Of a DNA stretch of 64,000 nucleotides, positions 1 to 8,568 are shown piece after piece. The notes under the pieces were generated by a model. That model made no database searches. It saw only the letters and a list, made by a program, of their open reading frames with translations, and was not told the DNA's origin. This stretch comes from Winogradskyella ludwigii (lineage in GTDB: Bacteria; Bacteroidota; Bacteroidia; Flavobacteriales; Flavobacteriaceae). Both the position numbers and the translations under genes were made by a program. The stretch is from positions 62,001 through 126,000 of the forward strand of contig NZ_JABFDF010000004.1 in NCBI RefSeq assembly GCF_013403985.1. Direction: 5' to 3'. Each line of letters starts with the position of its first letter. Within the stretch, counting starts at the first letter, position 1.

Positions 1-210
1 AATTGTTGTATCTGCAGCTACTTTTTCTACAGCCTCTAGAACTGTATTAAAAACTGGTCTGTCTAAATGTGTTTGACCACCTTTACCTGGAGTTACACCT
101 CCAACAACGTTAGTACCATATTCAATCATTTGTTCAGCGTGAAATGTACCTTCACTACCTGTAAAACCTTGAACTATAATCTTAGAATTCTTATTAACTA
201 AAACGCTCAT
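1..210 (-). CDS. sucD: Succinyl-CoA ligase, alpha subunit (5' part, truncated by window edge)
   Basis: The first 70 codons of the succinate-CoA ligase ADP/GDP-forming alpha subunit are present; the gene runs off the left edge. The enzyme makes succinate and ATP/GTP from succinyl-CoA in the TCA cycle. The N-terminus starts [18 protein letters not shown] and continues with a [12 protein letters not shown] stretch and [12 protein letters not shown], the family's CoA-binding Rossmann region. The ATG at 208-210 gives the usual family N-terminus. A TAnnTTTG-type -7 element lies about 40 bp upstream. The identification is firm; nothing can be said about the catalytic histidine, which lies outside the window. 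Confidence 0.95.
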   Translation of the reverse strand, partial: MSVLVNKNSKIIVQGFTGSEGTFHAEQMIEYGTNVVGGVTPGKGGQTHLDRPVFNTVLEAVEKVAADTTI

Positions 211-249
211 TTGATATTGTTGATTTTAAGTTTTATGTAAATTGTTATG

Positions 250-257
250 CAAAAATA
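250..257 (-). promoter_or_regulatory. Candidate -7 promoter element for sucD
   Basis: On the minus strand this reads TATTTTTG, a full match to the Bacteroidota -7 consensus TAnnTTTG, about 40 bp before the sucD ATG. The nearest upstream TTTG (272-275) is only 14 bp away, closer than the usual 19-21, so the -33 box is unconvincing. Confidence 0.45.
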
Positions 258-344
258 AGCGATTTTATACGCAAAAACGACCTCTTTTTGTAATTTATTT
301 TAGTAACAATATAGACTAATTGTTATTGCTCTAAAATTAGTTTA

Positions 345-1280
345 TTATAAAGTTTTTAACTTTTGAAGCATTTCAGGAATTTTCTTAATGTAAGCTCTTT
401 CCTTAAAAAATGATCTAGCCTCTACTGCAGGAGAACCAAAATAAGTTTTTCCTTCTTCTGTTGTTTGTCCTAATCCCGATTGTGCATAAATAACTGTTCC
501 TTTAGCTATTGTAATACCACTCTTTACGCCTACTTGTCCCCAAATCGTTACATTATCTTCTATAACAACACAGCCAGCAATACCTGTTTGTGATGCTATT
601 AAACATTTTTTTCCTAAAACAGTATCATGACCAATTTGAATCTGATTGTCGAGTTTAGAACCTTCTCCAATTCTTGTATCGCCCGTAACTCCTCTATCTA
701 TAGTACAAAGCGCACCAATATCTACGTTATCTTCAATAATAACTCTTCCGCCTGAAAGTAATTGATCATAACCCTCTGGTCGGTTTTTATAGTAAAACGC
801 ACTTGCACCTAAAATTGTACCTGCGTGAATGGTTACATTATCTCCAATTATAGCATCGTCATAAATACTAACATTAGAATGAATTAAACAATTTTTACCA
901 ATCTTCACATTATTACCAACAAAACAATTAGGCTGAATGATAGTGCCTTCTCCAATTACAGCATCGTCTGCTACTGCACTATTTGAAGATCTAAAGGGTT
1001 TAAAATGTTTTGTGATTTTATTAAAATCTCTAAACGGATCATCCGAAATTAGAAGTGCTTTTCCTTCCGGACAATCAACATCTTTATTAATTAAAACAAT
1101 CGTTGCCGCAGATTCTAAAGCTTTGTCGTAATATTTAGGATGATCTACAAAAACAATATCACCTGGCTCTACCACATGAATTTCATTGATTCCTAGAATT
1201 TCAAAATCTTCTGAACCTTTAAATTCGCAATCAATTAAAGATGCAATTTGTTTTAATGTATGCGGTTTTGGAAATTTCAT
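345..1280 (-). CDS. LpxD-like UDP-3-O-acylglucosamine N-acyltransferase paralog
   Basis: This 311-residue hexapeptide acyltransferase resembles LpxD, which adds a 3-hydroxyacyl chain to the 2-amino group of UDP-3-O-acyl-glucosamine in lipid A synthesis. Residues 1-95 match the small N-terminal LpxD domain. Residues about 100-285 are left-handed beta-helix hexapeptide repeats. The NQIQIGHD motif holds His218, the position of the LpxD catalytic histidine. A bona fide lpxD lies at 4538, so this is a second, more diverged copy about 40 residues shorter. It sits between efp and sucD, 77 bp after efp with an inverted repeat in the gap. Whether it uses the same acceptor, or a different acyl chain or sugar, cannot be told from sequence. 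Confidence 0.85.
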   Translation of the reverse strand: MKFPKPHTLKQIASLIDCEFKGSEDFEILGINEIHVVEPGDIVFVDHPKYYDKALESAATIVLINKDVDCPEGKALLISDDPFRDFNKITKHFKPFRSSNSAVADDAVIGEGTIIQPNCFVGNNVKIGKNCLIHSNVSIYDDAIIGDNVTIHAGTILGASAFYYKNRPEGYDQLLSGGRVIIEDNVDIGALCTIDRGVTGDTRIGEGSKLDNQIQIGHDTVLGKKCLIASQTGIAGCVVIEDNVTIWGQVGVKSGITIAKGTVIYAQSGLGQTTEEGKTYFGSPAVEARSFFKERAYIKKIPEMLQKLKTL

Positions 1281-1299
1281 TATTCAATATTCAATTAGC

Positions 1300-1344
1300 A
1301 GTCTTCAGTATATAAATCACAGTAAGCAATGCATACTGAAGACT
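1300..1344. repeat. 12-bp perfect inverted repeat between efp and the LpxD paralog
   Basis: AGTCTTCAGTAT (1300-1311) and its exact reverse complement (1333-1344) flank a 21-nt loop. The hairpin begins 14 nt after the efp stop and ends about 20 nt before the next ATG on the minus strand. It lacks a T-tract, so it may be a processing or attenuation hairpin, or a dispersed intergenic repeat, rather than a classical terminator. Confidence 0.7.
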
Positions 1345-1357
1345 ACCAATTTATTCA

Positions 1358-1924
1358 TTATTCTTTAACTCTTTCTTTGTAAGTTCCTTTAGCTGTCTCT
1401 ACTTTTATTTTATCACCTTCATTAATAAATAAAGGAACATTTACTTCTGCTCCAGACTCTACAGTTGCTGGTTTAGTTGCATTAGTTGCTGTATTTCCTT
1501 TAACACCAGGTTCTGTAGCGGTTACTTCTAACACAACAGATGCAGGCAAATCTACAGAAAGCGGCATGTTATCTTCAGTATTAATTAAAATCGTAACCAC
1601 TTGACCTTCTTTCATAAGACCAGGATTATCTAAAGCAGCTTCTAATAAACGAATTTGTGTATAATCTGCTTCATTCATAAAATGATAAAATTCACCATCA
1701 TTATATAAATATTGAAACTTATGTGTTTCTACACGTACATCTTCAATTTTATGACCTGCAGAAAACGTGTTATCTAAAACTTTACCAGTTGTTACACTTT
1801 TCATTTTAGTTCTTACAAAAGCAGGACCTTTACCTGGTTTTACATGAAGGAATTCTATGATTTTATAAATATCATTATTATAATTGATACATAATCCGTT
1901 TCTAATATCTGATGTACTTGCCAT
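1358..1924 (-). CDS. efp: Translation elongation factor P
   Basis: EF-P binds between the ribosomal P and E sites and relieves stalling at polyproline stretches. At 188 residues it has the normal family length. The KOW-like N-terminal domain carries the conserved loop HVKPGKGPAF, whose tip lysine is Lys32, the position modified in other bacteria. The OB-fold domains II and III follow, ending with the conserved VPLFINEGDKIKVETAKGTY region. The ATG at 1922-1924 is preceded by an AT-rich leader with no clear Shine-Dalgarno site, which is normal for the phylum. The neighbours are lipid A genes on the same strand; the 109-bp gap to lpxA could allow separate transcription. Confidence 0.97.
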   Translation of the reverse strand: MASTSDIRNGLCINYNNDIYKIIEFLHVKPGKGPAFVRTKMKSVTTGKVLDNTFSAGHKIEDVRVETHKFQYLYNDGEFYHFMNEADYTQIRLLEAALDNPGLMKEGQVVTILINTEDNMPLSVDLPASVVLEVTATEPGVKGNTATNATKPATVESGAEVNVPLFINEGDKIKVETAKGTYKERVKE

Positions 1925-2033
1925 TATTTTGTTGTTTATCTTTAATTATTTATGTGTACTACTTTAGAAGTAAATAGAAACTAACTGAGGTTTCGATTTA
2001 TACTATTACTTTTTAATCTAAAGTTTTTAAAAT

Positions 2034-2819
2034 TTAATTTGATTTGAAATAGCCTTTCATAATCCCTCGATGCGAATTCTTAATAAATTGTAGAATCTCA
2101 TCGCGTTCTGGAGTGGCTTCCATTTCAGCTTCAATTAAATCTGAAGCCTGCGTATTATTATAATTTTTTTGATATAACATTCTGTATATATTCTGAATCT
2201 CTCTAATTTTTTCAGATTCATAGCCTCTTCGTCTTAATCCTACAGAATTAATTCCAACATAAGATAAAGGTTCTCTACCAGCTTTTACAAAAGGAGGCAC
2301 ATCTTTTCTTACTAAAGAACCACCAGTTACAAACGCATGGTTTCCTATAGAACAGAATTGATGAACAGCCGTCATACCTGCTAAAATCACATAATCTCCA
2401 ACAGTGATGTGTCCTGCAAGTGTACTATTATTAGAAAAAATGCAATTATTACCAACAATACAATCGTGAGCAATATGGCAATATGCCATAATAAGACAGT
2501 TGTCGCCAATAACAGTTTTCATTTTATCTGAAGTACCACGATTAATGGTAACGCATTCTCTAATGGTTACATTATCACCGATTTCTACGGTTGTATCTTC
2601 ATCGTTATACTTTAAATCTTGAGGAACTGCAGAAATTACTGCGCCAGGAAAAATACTGCAATTTTTGCCAATTCGAGCACCTTCCATAATGGTCACATTA
2701 CTTCCAATCCAAGTGCCTTCTCCAATCTTTACATTATTATGGATAGTTGTAAAAGGTTCTATAACTACATTCTTGGCAATTTTTGCTCCAGGATGTACGT
2801 ATGCTAACGGTTGGTTCAT
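2034..2819 (-). CDS. lpxA: Acyl-ACP:UDP-N-acetylglucosamine O-acyltransferase
   Basis: LpxA performs the first step of lipid A synthesis, moving a 3-hydroxyacyl chain from ACP to the 3-OH of UDP-GlcNAc in the cytoplasm. The 261 residues match the family length. Hexapeptide repeats fill residues 1-185 and the alpha-helical C-terminus includes a VGLRRRGYESEKI region. His118, in CHIAHDCIVG, aligns with the catalytic His125 of the E. coli enzyme. The gene lies downstream of lpxD and lpxC-fabZ on the same strand, so the pathway is grouped. Its leader is unusual: the ATG lies inside the first unit of a 93-bp tandem repeat. Confidence 0.96.
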   Translation of the reverse strand: MNQPLAYVHPGAKIAKNVVIEPFTTIHNNVKIGEGTWIGSNVTIMEGARIGKNCSIFPGAVISAVPQDLKYNDEDTTVEIGDNVTIRECVTINRGTSDKMKTVIGDNCLIMAYCHIAHDCIVGNNCIFSNNSTLAGHITVGDYVILAGMTAVHQFCSIGNHAFVTGGSLVRKDVPPFVKAGREPLSYVGINSVGLRRRGYESEKIREIQNIYRMLYQKNYNNTQASDLIEAEMEATPERDEILQFIKNSHRGIMKGYFKSN

Positions 2820-3062
2820 TTTTCTAATATTTATTTTAATAAAGCGGTAAAAATGTGTTCGCTTTTAAACGTTACTGAATCTAAATTTAATGTCGTCTTC
2901 AGCTCGGTTCATTTTTCTAATATTTATTTTAATAAAGCGGTAAAAATGTGTTCGCTTTTAAATGTTACTGAATCTAAATTTAACTTAGACTTCAGCTCTG
3001 TTCATATTTCTATTTTTTATTCCAGTAAAGCAGTAAATATGTCTTCACTTCTATACGTTATA
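2813..3062. repeat. Tandem repeat of 93-bp period across the lpxA start and leader
   Basis: Units begin at 2813, 2906 and 2999, giving an exact 93-bp period. Units 1 and 2 are nearly identical; unit 3 is diverged and fades near 3062. Each unit carries, on the minus strand, an AT-rich stretch ending in an ATG-AAC. In unit 1 this is the lpxA start. In units 2 and 3 it would open ORFs of only 15 and 6 codons (2865-2912 and 2985-3005). This is the only content of the 325-bp gap between lpxA and lpxC-fabZ. Confidence 0.9.
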
Positions 3063-3144
3063 AACTTCTTATTAAATTCTAGAAGTAGGCGTTTAGTTTT
3101 TTATCTATTTTAGAATAGACTGAAATCATTTCTAAAAAAATGGT

Positions 3145-4551
3145 CTACTTCACTTTTGATATCTGTGCCATTAATTCTGCTTCAGCACATAGTTTACCAT
3201 TAGCATAAGCATAACCTTGCATATGACAAATACCTCTTCTAATTGGAGTAATTAATGAGCATTTAAAGATTAAAGTATCTCCAGGTACTACTTTTTGTTT
3301 AAACTTAACCTTATCCATTTTCATGAAGAATGTTAAGTAATTTTCTGGATCCGGAACTGTACTCAATACTAAAATACCACCTGTTTGTGCCATAGCTTCT
3401 ACTATTAAAACACCTGGCATTACTGGTGCTCCAGGAAAATGACCTTTAAAGAACTCTTCGTTCATAGTCACGTTTTTCATTCCAATAACATGGTTGTCAG
3501 ATAATTCATAAACCTTATCAATTAATAAGAACGGTTGTCTATGAGGTAACATATCCATGATTTGATTCACGTCCATTAAAGGCACAGAATTTAAATCGAC
3601 TTGAGGTACGTTATTACGTCTTTCATTTTTTATAAGTTTAGACATTTTTTTTGCAAACTGTGTGTTTACAAAATGTCCTGGTTTATTAGCGATTACTTTA
3701 CCTCTAATACGCGTACCTATCAATGTTAAATCTCCTAACACATCTAACAACTTGTGACGTGCAGCTTCATTAGGATGGTGCAAAGTTAAGTTATCTAAAA
3801 TACCATTAGGTTTTACAGCAATACTATCTTTATTAAAAGCAACTCTGAGCTTTTCCATAGTTTCAGGAGATAATTCTTTATCTACATAAACTATAGCATT
3901 GTTTAAATCACCACCTTTAATTAAGCCATGCTCTAAAAGCATTTCTATCTCATGTAAAAAGCTAAAAGTTCTAGCATTTGCTATTTCATCTTTAAAATCT
4001 GACACTTTGTTAAGTGTCGCATTTTGTGTCCCTAAAACTTTAGTACCAAAATCTACCATTGTAGTAATTTGGTATGTACTTGAGGGCATTAAAATAATTT
4101 CACTTCCAGACTCTTCATCTGTATATGACACAACTTGCGTTACTTCATATACTTCTCTAAAAGCATCTTGTTCTACAATCCCAGCCTCTTCAATGGCTTC
4201 TACAAAAAACTTAGAAGACCCATCCATTATTGGTGGCTCTGAAGCATTTAACTCAATAATAGCGTTATCTACATCTAAGCCTACTAAAGCAGCCAATACA
4301 TGCTCACATGTCTGAATAGTTACTCCGTTTTTTTCCATACAAGTACCACGTTGTGTACTTGTAACGTAATTAGCATCTGCTTCAATCTTTGGAGACCCTT
4401 CTAAATCCGTTCTTTGAAAAACAAATCCAGAATTTTCTGCCCCTGGCTTAAACACTAAAGTTACATCTGCTCCAGTATGAAGACCAACACCTGTAAGTGT
4501 TACCTCTTTTTCAATGGTTTTTTGTTTCGTTTCCGTCTTAATTATTGCCAT
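3145..4551 (-). CDS. lpxC-fabZ: Bifunctional LpxC deacetylase / FabZ dehydratase fusion
   Basis: Residues 1 to about 310 form LpxC, the zinc deacetylase that commits UDP-3-O-acyl-GlcNAc to lipid A. Residues about 325-468 form FabZ, the 3-hydroxyacyl-ACP dehydratase of fatty acid elongation. LpxC signatures are the CEHVLAALVG zinc motif with His84 and the RHKLLDVLGDLTLIG segment carrying the second zinc His and Asp. FabZ signatures are LPHRQPFLLID and HFPGAPVMPGVLIVEAMAQ with its catalytic His and Glu. Fusion of these two competing activities is typical of Bacteroidota and is not a sequencing artefact. The start overlaps the end of lpxD by 14 bp, showing translational coupling. Confidence 0.97.
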   Translation of the reverse strand: MAIIKTETKQKTIEKEVTLTGVGLHTGADVTLVFKPGAENSGFVFQRTDLEGSPKIEADANYVTSTQRGTCMEKNGVTIQTCEHVLAALVGLDVDNAIIELNASEPPIMDGSSKFFVEAIEEAGIVEQDAFREVYEVTQVVSYTDEESGSEIILMPSSTYQITTMVDFGTKVLGTQNATLNKVSDFKDEIANARTFSFLHEIEMLLEHGLIKGGDLNNAIVYVDKELSPETMEKLRVAFNKDSIAVKPNGILDNLTLHHPNEAARHKLLDVLGDLTLIGTRIRGKVIANKPGHFVNTQFAKKMSKLIKNERRNNVPQVDLNSVPLMDVNQIMDMLPHRQPFLLIDKVYELSDNHVIGMKNVTMNEEFFKGHFPGAPVMPGVLIVEAMAQTGGILVLSTVPDPENYLTFFMKMDKVKFKQKVVPGDTLIFKCSLITPIRRGICHMQGYAYANGKLCAEAELMAQISKVK

Positions 4552-5599
4552 CTACTTTCTTTTCTAATTCATTAATAGTTTTTGCAAGTTTAGGTAAGTT
4601 TTTGAAATAAACATAAGATTTATTCCAATCAGTATACCCAAAGGATGGTGATCCTTGTAAGATCTCTCCATCTTTAACATTTCTTCCTATACCAGATTGC
4701 GCTTGTACGCTAACATTATTTCCAATAACTAAATGGCCAGCAATACCTACTTGACCACCAATTTTACAATGCTCTCCAATTTTAGTTGAACCTGCTACAC
4801 CTGTTTGTGCTGCTATAACTGTATTTTTTCCAACTTCTACATTGTGAGCAATTTGTATTTGATTATCTAATTTTACACCAGATCTAATTATAGTAGAACC
4901 CATTGTTGCACGATCTATGGTAGTTCCTGCTCCAACATCTACATAATCTTCTAAAATTACATTTCCTATTTGAGGAATTTTAGAATAACCACCATCTTTA
5001 TTTGGTGCGAAACCAAAACCATCTGCTCCAATAATAGCTCCTGAATTAATTACACAATTCTTTCCAAGAATACAATCTGAATAAACTTTTCCTCCCGAAA
5101 AAATGATAGTATTGTCTCCTAATTTTACATTATCTCCTATATAAGCGTTAGGAAAAATCTTAACATTAACTCCTATTTCTACATTATTTCCTATGTAAGA
5201 GAAAGCGCCTAAATAAATATCTTCAGGTATTTTTGTTGATTCTGAAATAAAACAAGGTTGTTCAATTCCCGATTTATTTAACTTCACCTGATTGTAATAT
5301 TCTAATAATTTAGAAAACCCTTCGTAGGCATCCTCTACTTTAATAAGTGTAGTAGAAATTGGTTTTTCTGGCTCAAAGTCATCATTAACTATAGTTATAG
5401 ATGCTTCTGTTGTATATATATAAGGAGTATATTTTAGATTGGATAAAAAAGTTAATGATCCTTGAGTACCTTCTTCAATTTTAGAAAGTTTATAAACCTC
5501 AATATTAGGATCACCTACAACTGTTCCTTCTAAAATACCCGCGATTTGTTCTGCTGTAAATTTCAATGAATAGATTTTAGAGTCATTCTTGGTTTCCAC
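4538..5599 (-). CDS. lpxD: UDP-3-O-(3-hydroxyacyl)glucosamine N-acyltransferase
   Basis: LpxD N-acylates UDP-3-O-acyl-glucosamine, the third step of lipid A synthesis. A uridine-binding N-terminal domain (about residues 12-110) precedes hexapeptide repeats (about 115-325) and a C-terminal coiled helix. KLDNQIQIAHNVEVG carries the catalytic His252. The longest reading frame opens with GTG at 5599. The usual family N-terminus MKFTAEQIAG would instead come from TTG at 5564-5566, giving 342 residues. No ATG is available near either, so the start is non-ATG in both cases. It lies 18 bp after the HD protein stop and overlaps lpxC-fabZ by 14 bp, so the three are probably one operon. Confidence 0.95.
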   Translation of the reverse strand: METKNDSKIYSLKFTAEQIAGILEGTVVGDPNIEVYKLSKIEEGTQGSLTFLSNLKYTPYIYTTEASITIVNDDFEPEKPISTTLIKVEDAYEGFSKLLEYYNQVKLNKSGIEQPCFISESTKIPEDIYLGAFSYIGNNVEIGVNVKIFPNAYIGDNVKLGDNTIIFSGGKVYSDCILGKNCVINSGAIIGADGFGFAPNKDGGYSKIPQIGNVILEDYVDVGAGTTIDRATMGSTIIRSGVKLDNQIQIAHNVEVGKNTVIAAQTGVAGSTKIGEHCKIGGQVGIAGHLVIGNNVSVQAQSGIGRNVKDGEILQGSPSFGYTDWNKSYVYFKNLPKLAKTINELEKKVDGNN

Positions 5600-5617
5600 A
5601 AAAATAGAAAAAAAGGT

Positions 5618-6862
5618 TTACAATTTGTTTTTAGGATAGCACATATAATATTTAGTGATCGGTTTAATAAGTGCTTTTAGATTTAATTGGTCTGATGCTT
5701 TAACAATATCCTTTATTTTCCCGGACTTTAATAAGACATTTATTTTTTGTGTTTTATTCTGATAAGCTTGGTTTATTAATTCACCTTGAAACACAAAATA
5801 GGCTGCTTCGTGCTTTGATATATTATGTTTTTTAATCAATGCATCAACATGCGATTTTAGGTCTAAAGCTTTTATAGGCTTATTCTTCAGCTTTATTTTT
5901 AATAGATTCCTTTCTAAAATCATTTGACAAAGATTACTCAAAACAAAGTCATCATGATTTTGCCAATCTTTTAAGGCCGCAATAATATCATAATCATCTA
6001 ATTTTGAAAAAATAACTAAAGTTTCAGCATTAAAATTTTCAGCATTAATTTCAGAAGAAAGAAAATAAAATAAAGGATCACTACATTTTAATTTTACACC
6101 TTTATGCACAAGTTCTTTAGCGCGTTTTAAAATACCTACCAATAATTGCTCTGCCACTACTCCTGTTTTGTGCATATAAACTTGCCAATACATGAAACGT
6201 CGCGCTATTAAAAATTTCTCTACACTTAAAATTCCTTTTTCTTCTACTACTAATTGGTCATCTACAACATTAAGCATCGTAATTAAGCGCTCACTATTAA
6301 TATTACCCTCAGCAACTCCTGTGTAAAAACTATCGCGCTTTAAATAATCTGCTCTATCCATGTCTAATTGACTAGAAATAAGTTGACACATAAAAGGTCT
6401 TGGATATTCACCTTTAAATATAGAGATGGCTAACGTTAAACTTCCGTTAAACTCTATATTGAGTTCTTCCATAAAACGAAGTGAAATTTCCTCGTGAGAA
6501 ACATCATTTACAATGCTATGCTCCATAGCATGAGAAAATGGACCATGCCCAATATCATGTAAAAGAATGGCTATTAATAACCCCGTTTCTTCTTCTTCAG
6601 AAATCTCAACACCCTTAAAACGCAGTACATTGATGGCTTTTTGCATTAAATGCATACAACCTAAAGCATGATGAAAACGCGTGTGATGTGCTCCGGGATA
6701 AACCAAATAGGATAAACCCATTTGAGTAATTCTACGCAATCTCTGAAAATATTTATGTTGAATAATATCGAATATTAACGAATTCGGAATAGTAATAAAT
6801 CCGTAAATTGGATCGTTAAAGATTTTAAGCTTATTTTTTGTAGGCAAAATTTTAGAATTCAA
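5618..6862 (-). CDS. HD superfamily phosphohydrolase
   Basis: This 414-residue protein has an HD metal-binding domain related to deoxynucleotide triphosphohydrolases and SAMHD1. It carries RFHHALG (His64), the HD pair LLHDIGHGPFSHAMEH (His102-Asp103) and a downstream DMDRADYLKRD motif. This suggests hydrolysis of a nucleotide or other phosphate ester; the substrate is unknown. The C-terminal half is helical and less conserved. The start must be non-ATG: an in-frame stop lies just upstream and the first candidates are TTG at 6860-6862 or 6845-6847. The gene is divergent from porX with only 26 bp between them and appears to lead the lpxD-lpxC-lpxA run. Confidence 0.85.
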   Translation of the reverse strand: MNSKILPTKNKLKIFNDPIYGFITIPNSLIFDIIQHKYFQRLRRITQMGLSYLVYPGAHHTRFHHALGCMHLMQKAINVLRFKGVEISEEEETGLLIAILLHDIGHGPFSHAMEHSIVNDVSHEEISLRFMEELNIEFNGSLTLAISIFKGEYPRPFMCQLISSQLDMDRADYLKRDSFYTGVAEGNINSERLITMLNVVDDQLVVEEKGILSVEKFLIARRFMYWQVYMHKTGVVAEQLLVGILKRAKELVHKGVKLKCSDPLFYFLSSEINAENFNAETLVIFSKLDDYDIIAALKDWQNHDDFVLSNLCQMILERNLLKIKLKNKPIKALDLKSHVDALIKKHNISKHEAAYFVFQGELINQAYQNKTQKINVLLKSGKIKDIVKASDQLNLKALIKPITKYYMCYPKNKL

Positions 6863-6888
6863 TAATTAATAAACAAATATACCACAAC

Positions 6889-8436
6889 ATGATAAATATT
6901 CTTTGGGTTGACGATGAAATCGATTTACTAAAGCCACATATTATTTTTTTAGAGCAAAAAGGCTATACCGTTACAAAGTGTCAAAGTGGTACTGAGGCTT
7001 TAGAAATTATTACAGATACTAATTTTGATATTGTTTTTTTAGATGAGAATATGCCTGGTCTTACAGGTTTAGAAACTTTAAACGAAATTAAAGAACGACG
7101 TGCCAATTTACCTGTGGTAATGATTACCAAAAGTGAAGAAGAATATATCATGGAGGAAGCCATAGGTAATAAGATTGCAGATTATTTAATAAAACCTGTA
7201 AATCCGCATCAGATTCTTTTGAGCTTAAAGAAGAATTTGGATCACTCTAGATTAGTGTCTGAAAAAACAACTTCTAACTACCAACAAGAGTTTAGAAAGA
7301 TAGCCATGGACTTGTCTATGGTTAATTCTTATGAAGAATGGGTAGAATTATATCAAAAACTTATTTATTGGGAATTACAACTTGAAAACATTGAAGATGT
7401 TGGAATGACTGACATATTAGAGTCTCAGAAAACCGAAGCCAATATGCAATTTGGTAAATTTATTGAGAAAAATTACGAAGATTGGTTTCAACCTAACACT
7501 GATGCTCCTGTAATGTCGCATACCCTCTTTAAAGACAAGGTAGTACCAGAATTAAGTGATAAGCAACCAACAGTATTAATGGTAATTGATAATTTACGCT
7601 ACGATCAATGGAAAGCCTTTGAGCCTATTGTTAATAATTATTACAAAAAAGCTTCAGAACTAGCTTTCTACAGCATCTTGCCAACAGCAACACAATATGC
7701 GAGAAATGCAATTTTCTCAGGTTTAATGCCTGCTGATATGGAAAGTTTATTTCCTCAATATTGGAAAAACGATACAGATGAAGGTGGAAAAAATATGCAT
7801 GAAGGTGATTTTTTAAGAGAGCAATTAAAACGTTTAGGATTAGGACACTTAAAGCATGAATACCATAAAATTACGAATCTTAGAGCTGGTAAGAAATTAG
7901 TTGAAAACTTTAGATCTTTAAAAGATAACGATCTTAATGTTATCGTTTATAATTTCGTGGACATGTTATCTCATTCTAAAACTGAAATGGAAGTTGTTAA
8001 AGAATTAGCGTCTAACGATAAAGCTTATCGTTCATTAACGGTTAGTTGGTTTAAGAATTCGCCTTTATTAGAAATGATTCAGTTGTCTCAACAACTTGGT
8101 TTTAAATTAATATTAACAACAGATCATGGTACTATAAATGTAAAATCACCAACAAAAGTTATTGGCGATAGAGACACGAGCTTAAATCTACGTTATAAAA
8201 CAGGCCGAAGTTTAACTTATCAGGATAAAGATGTTTTAGCTATTAAAAACCCGAAATCTGTTCATTTACCAACGCTAACAATGAGTAGCTCATTTATTTT
8301 TGCTAAAGGAGATCTATTTTTGGCCTATCCTAATAACTTTAATCATTATGTCAGTTATTACAGAAACACTTATCAGCACGGAGGTGTCTCACTAGAGGAA
8401 ATGGTTATTCCCTTTGTAGTTATGGATCCTAAATAA
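6889..8436 (+). CDS. porX: PorX, T9SS two-component response regulator with PglZ domain
   Basis: PorX pairs with the PorY sensor kinase to control type IX secretion genes in Bacteroidota. Residues 1-120 are a receiver domain with acidic residues Asp8-Asp9, phosphoacceptor Asp52 in FLDENMPG, and the usual Thr and Lys (ITKS, IKPVNP). A helical linker leads to a PglZ/alkaline-phosphatase-superfamily domain from about residue 210. That domain has the metal motifs VMVIDNLRYDQW, PTATQYARNAIFSG, TTDHGT and QHGGVSLEEMVIPF. Work on PorX of other species shows this domain is zinc-dependent and cleaves oligonucleotides. The length of 515 fits the family. A strong hairpin plus T-run follows 90 bp downstream. 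The giant sorting-domain protein at 16542 is a likely T9SS client. Confidence 0.96.
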   Translation: MINILWVDDEIDLLKPHIIFLEQKGYTVTKCQSGTEALEIITDTNFDIVFLDENMPGLTGLETLNEIKERRANLPVVMITKSEEEYIMEEAIGNKIADYLIKPVNPHQILLSLKKNLDHSRLVSEKTTSNYQQEFRKIAMDLSMVNSYEEWVELYQKLIYWELQLENIEDVGMTDILESQKTEANMQFGKFIEKNYEDWFQPNTDAPVMSHTLFKDKVVPELSDKQPTVLMVIDNLRYDQWKAFEPIVNNYYKKASELAFYSILPTATQYARNAIFSGLMPADMESLFPQYWKNDTDEGGKNMHEGDFLREQLKRLGLGHLKHEYHKITNLRAGKKLVENFRSLKDNDLNVIVYNFVDMLSHSKTEMEVVKELASNDKAYRSLTVSWFKNSPLLEMIQLSQQLGFKLILTTDHGTINVKSPTKVIGDRDTSLNLRYKTGRSLTYQDKDVLAIKNPKSVHLPTLTMSSSFIFAKGDLFLAYPNNFNHYVSYYRNTYQHGGVSLEEMVIPFVVMDPK

Positions 8437-8466
8437 TATATACGACGTATTTTATTTATTACGAAG

Positions 8467-8498
8467 AACATCTTCAATATTAAAAAAAACAAGATGTT
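8467..8498 (+). terminator. Weak hairpin downstream of porX
   Basis: AACATCTT (8467-8474) can pair with AAGATGTT (8491-8498) across a 16-nt A-rich loop. It is only 8 bp long and has no real T-tract, so it is a poorer candidate than the hairpin 25 bp further on. Confidence 0.3.
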
Positions 8499-8521
8499 TT
8501 AAATAAATAACAATTTTATAT

Positions 8522-8568
8522 AATGTTGAATTACTGTTTATTAATAGACATGTAATTCAACATTTTTT
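8522..8568 (+). terminator. Rho-independent terminator after porX
   Basis: A 13-bp stem (arms 8522-8534 and 8552-8564, core ATGTTGAATTAC and its complement) with a 17-nt loop runs directly into a T-run at 8563-8568. It separates porX from tsaE. The rest of the 8437-8775 gap shows only AT-rich sequence and a small AAAATGC/GCATTTT dyad near 8682-8716. Confidence 0.8.

Noticed and set aside
2811..3113. A 100-codon plus-strand frame with 31-residue repeats over the lpxA leader
   Set aside because: The repeats come from the 93-bp DNA period, which is a multiple of three. It lies antisense to the lpxA start, has no promoter and no recognisable domain.
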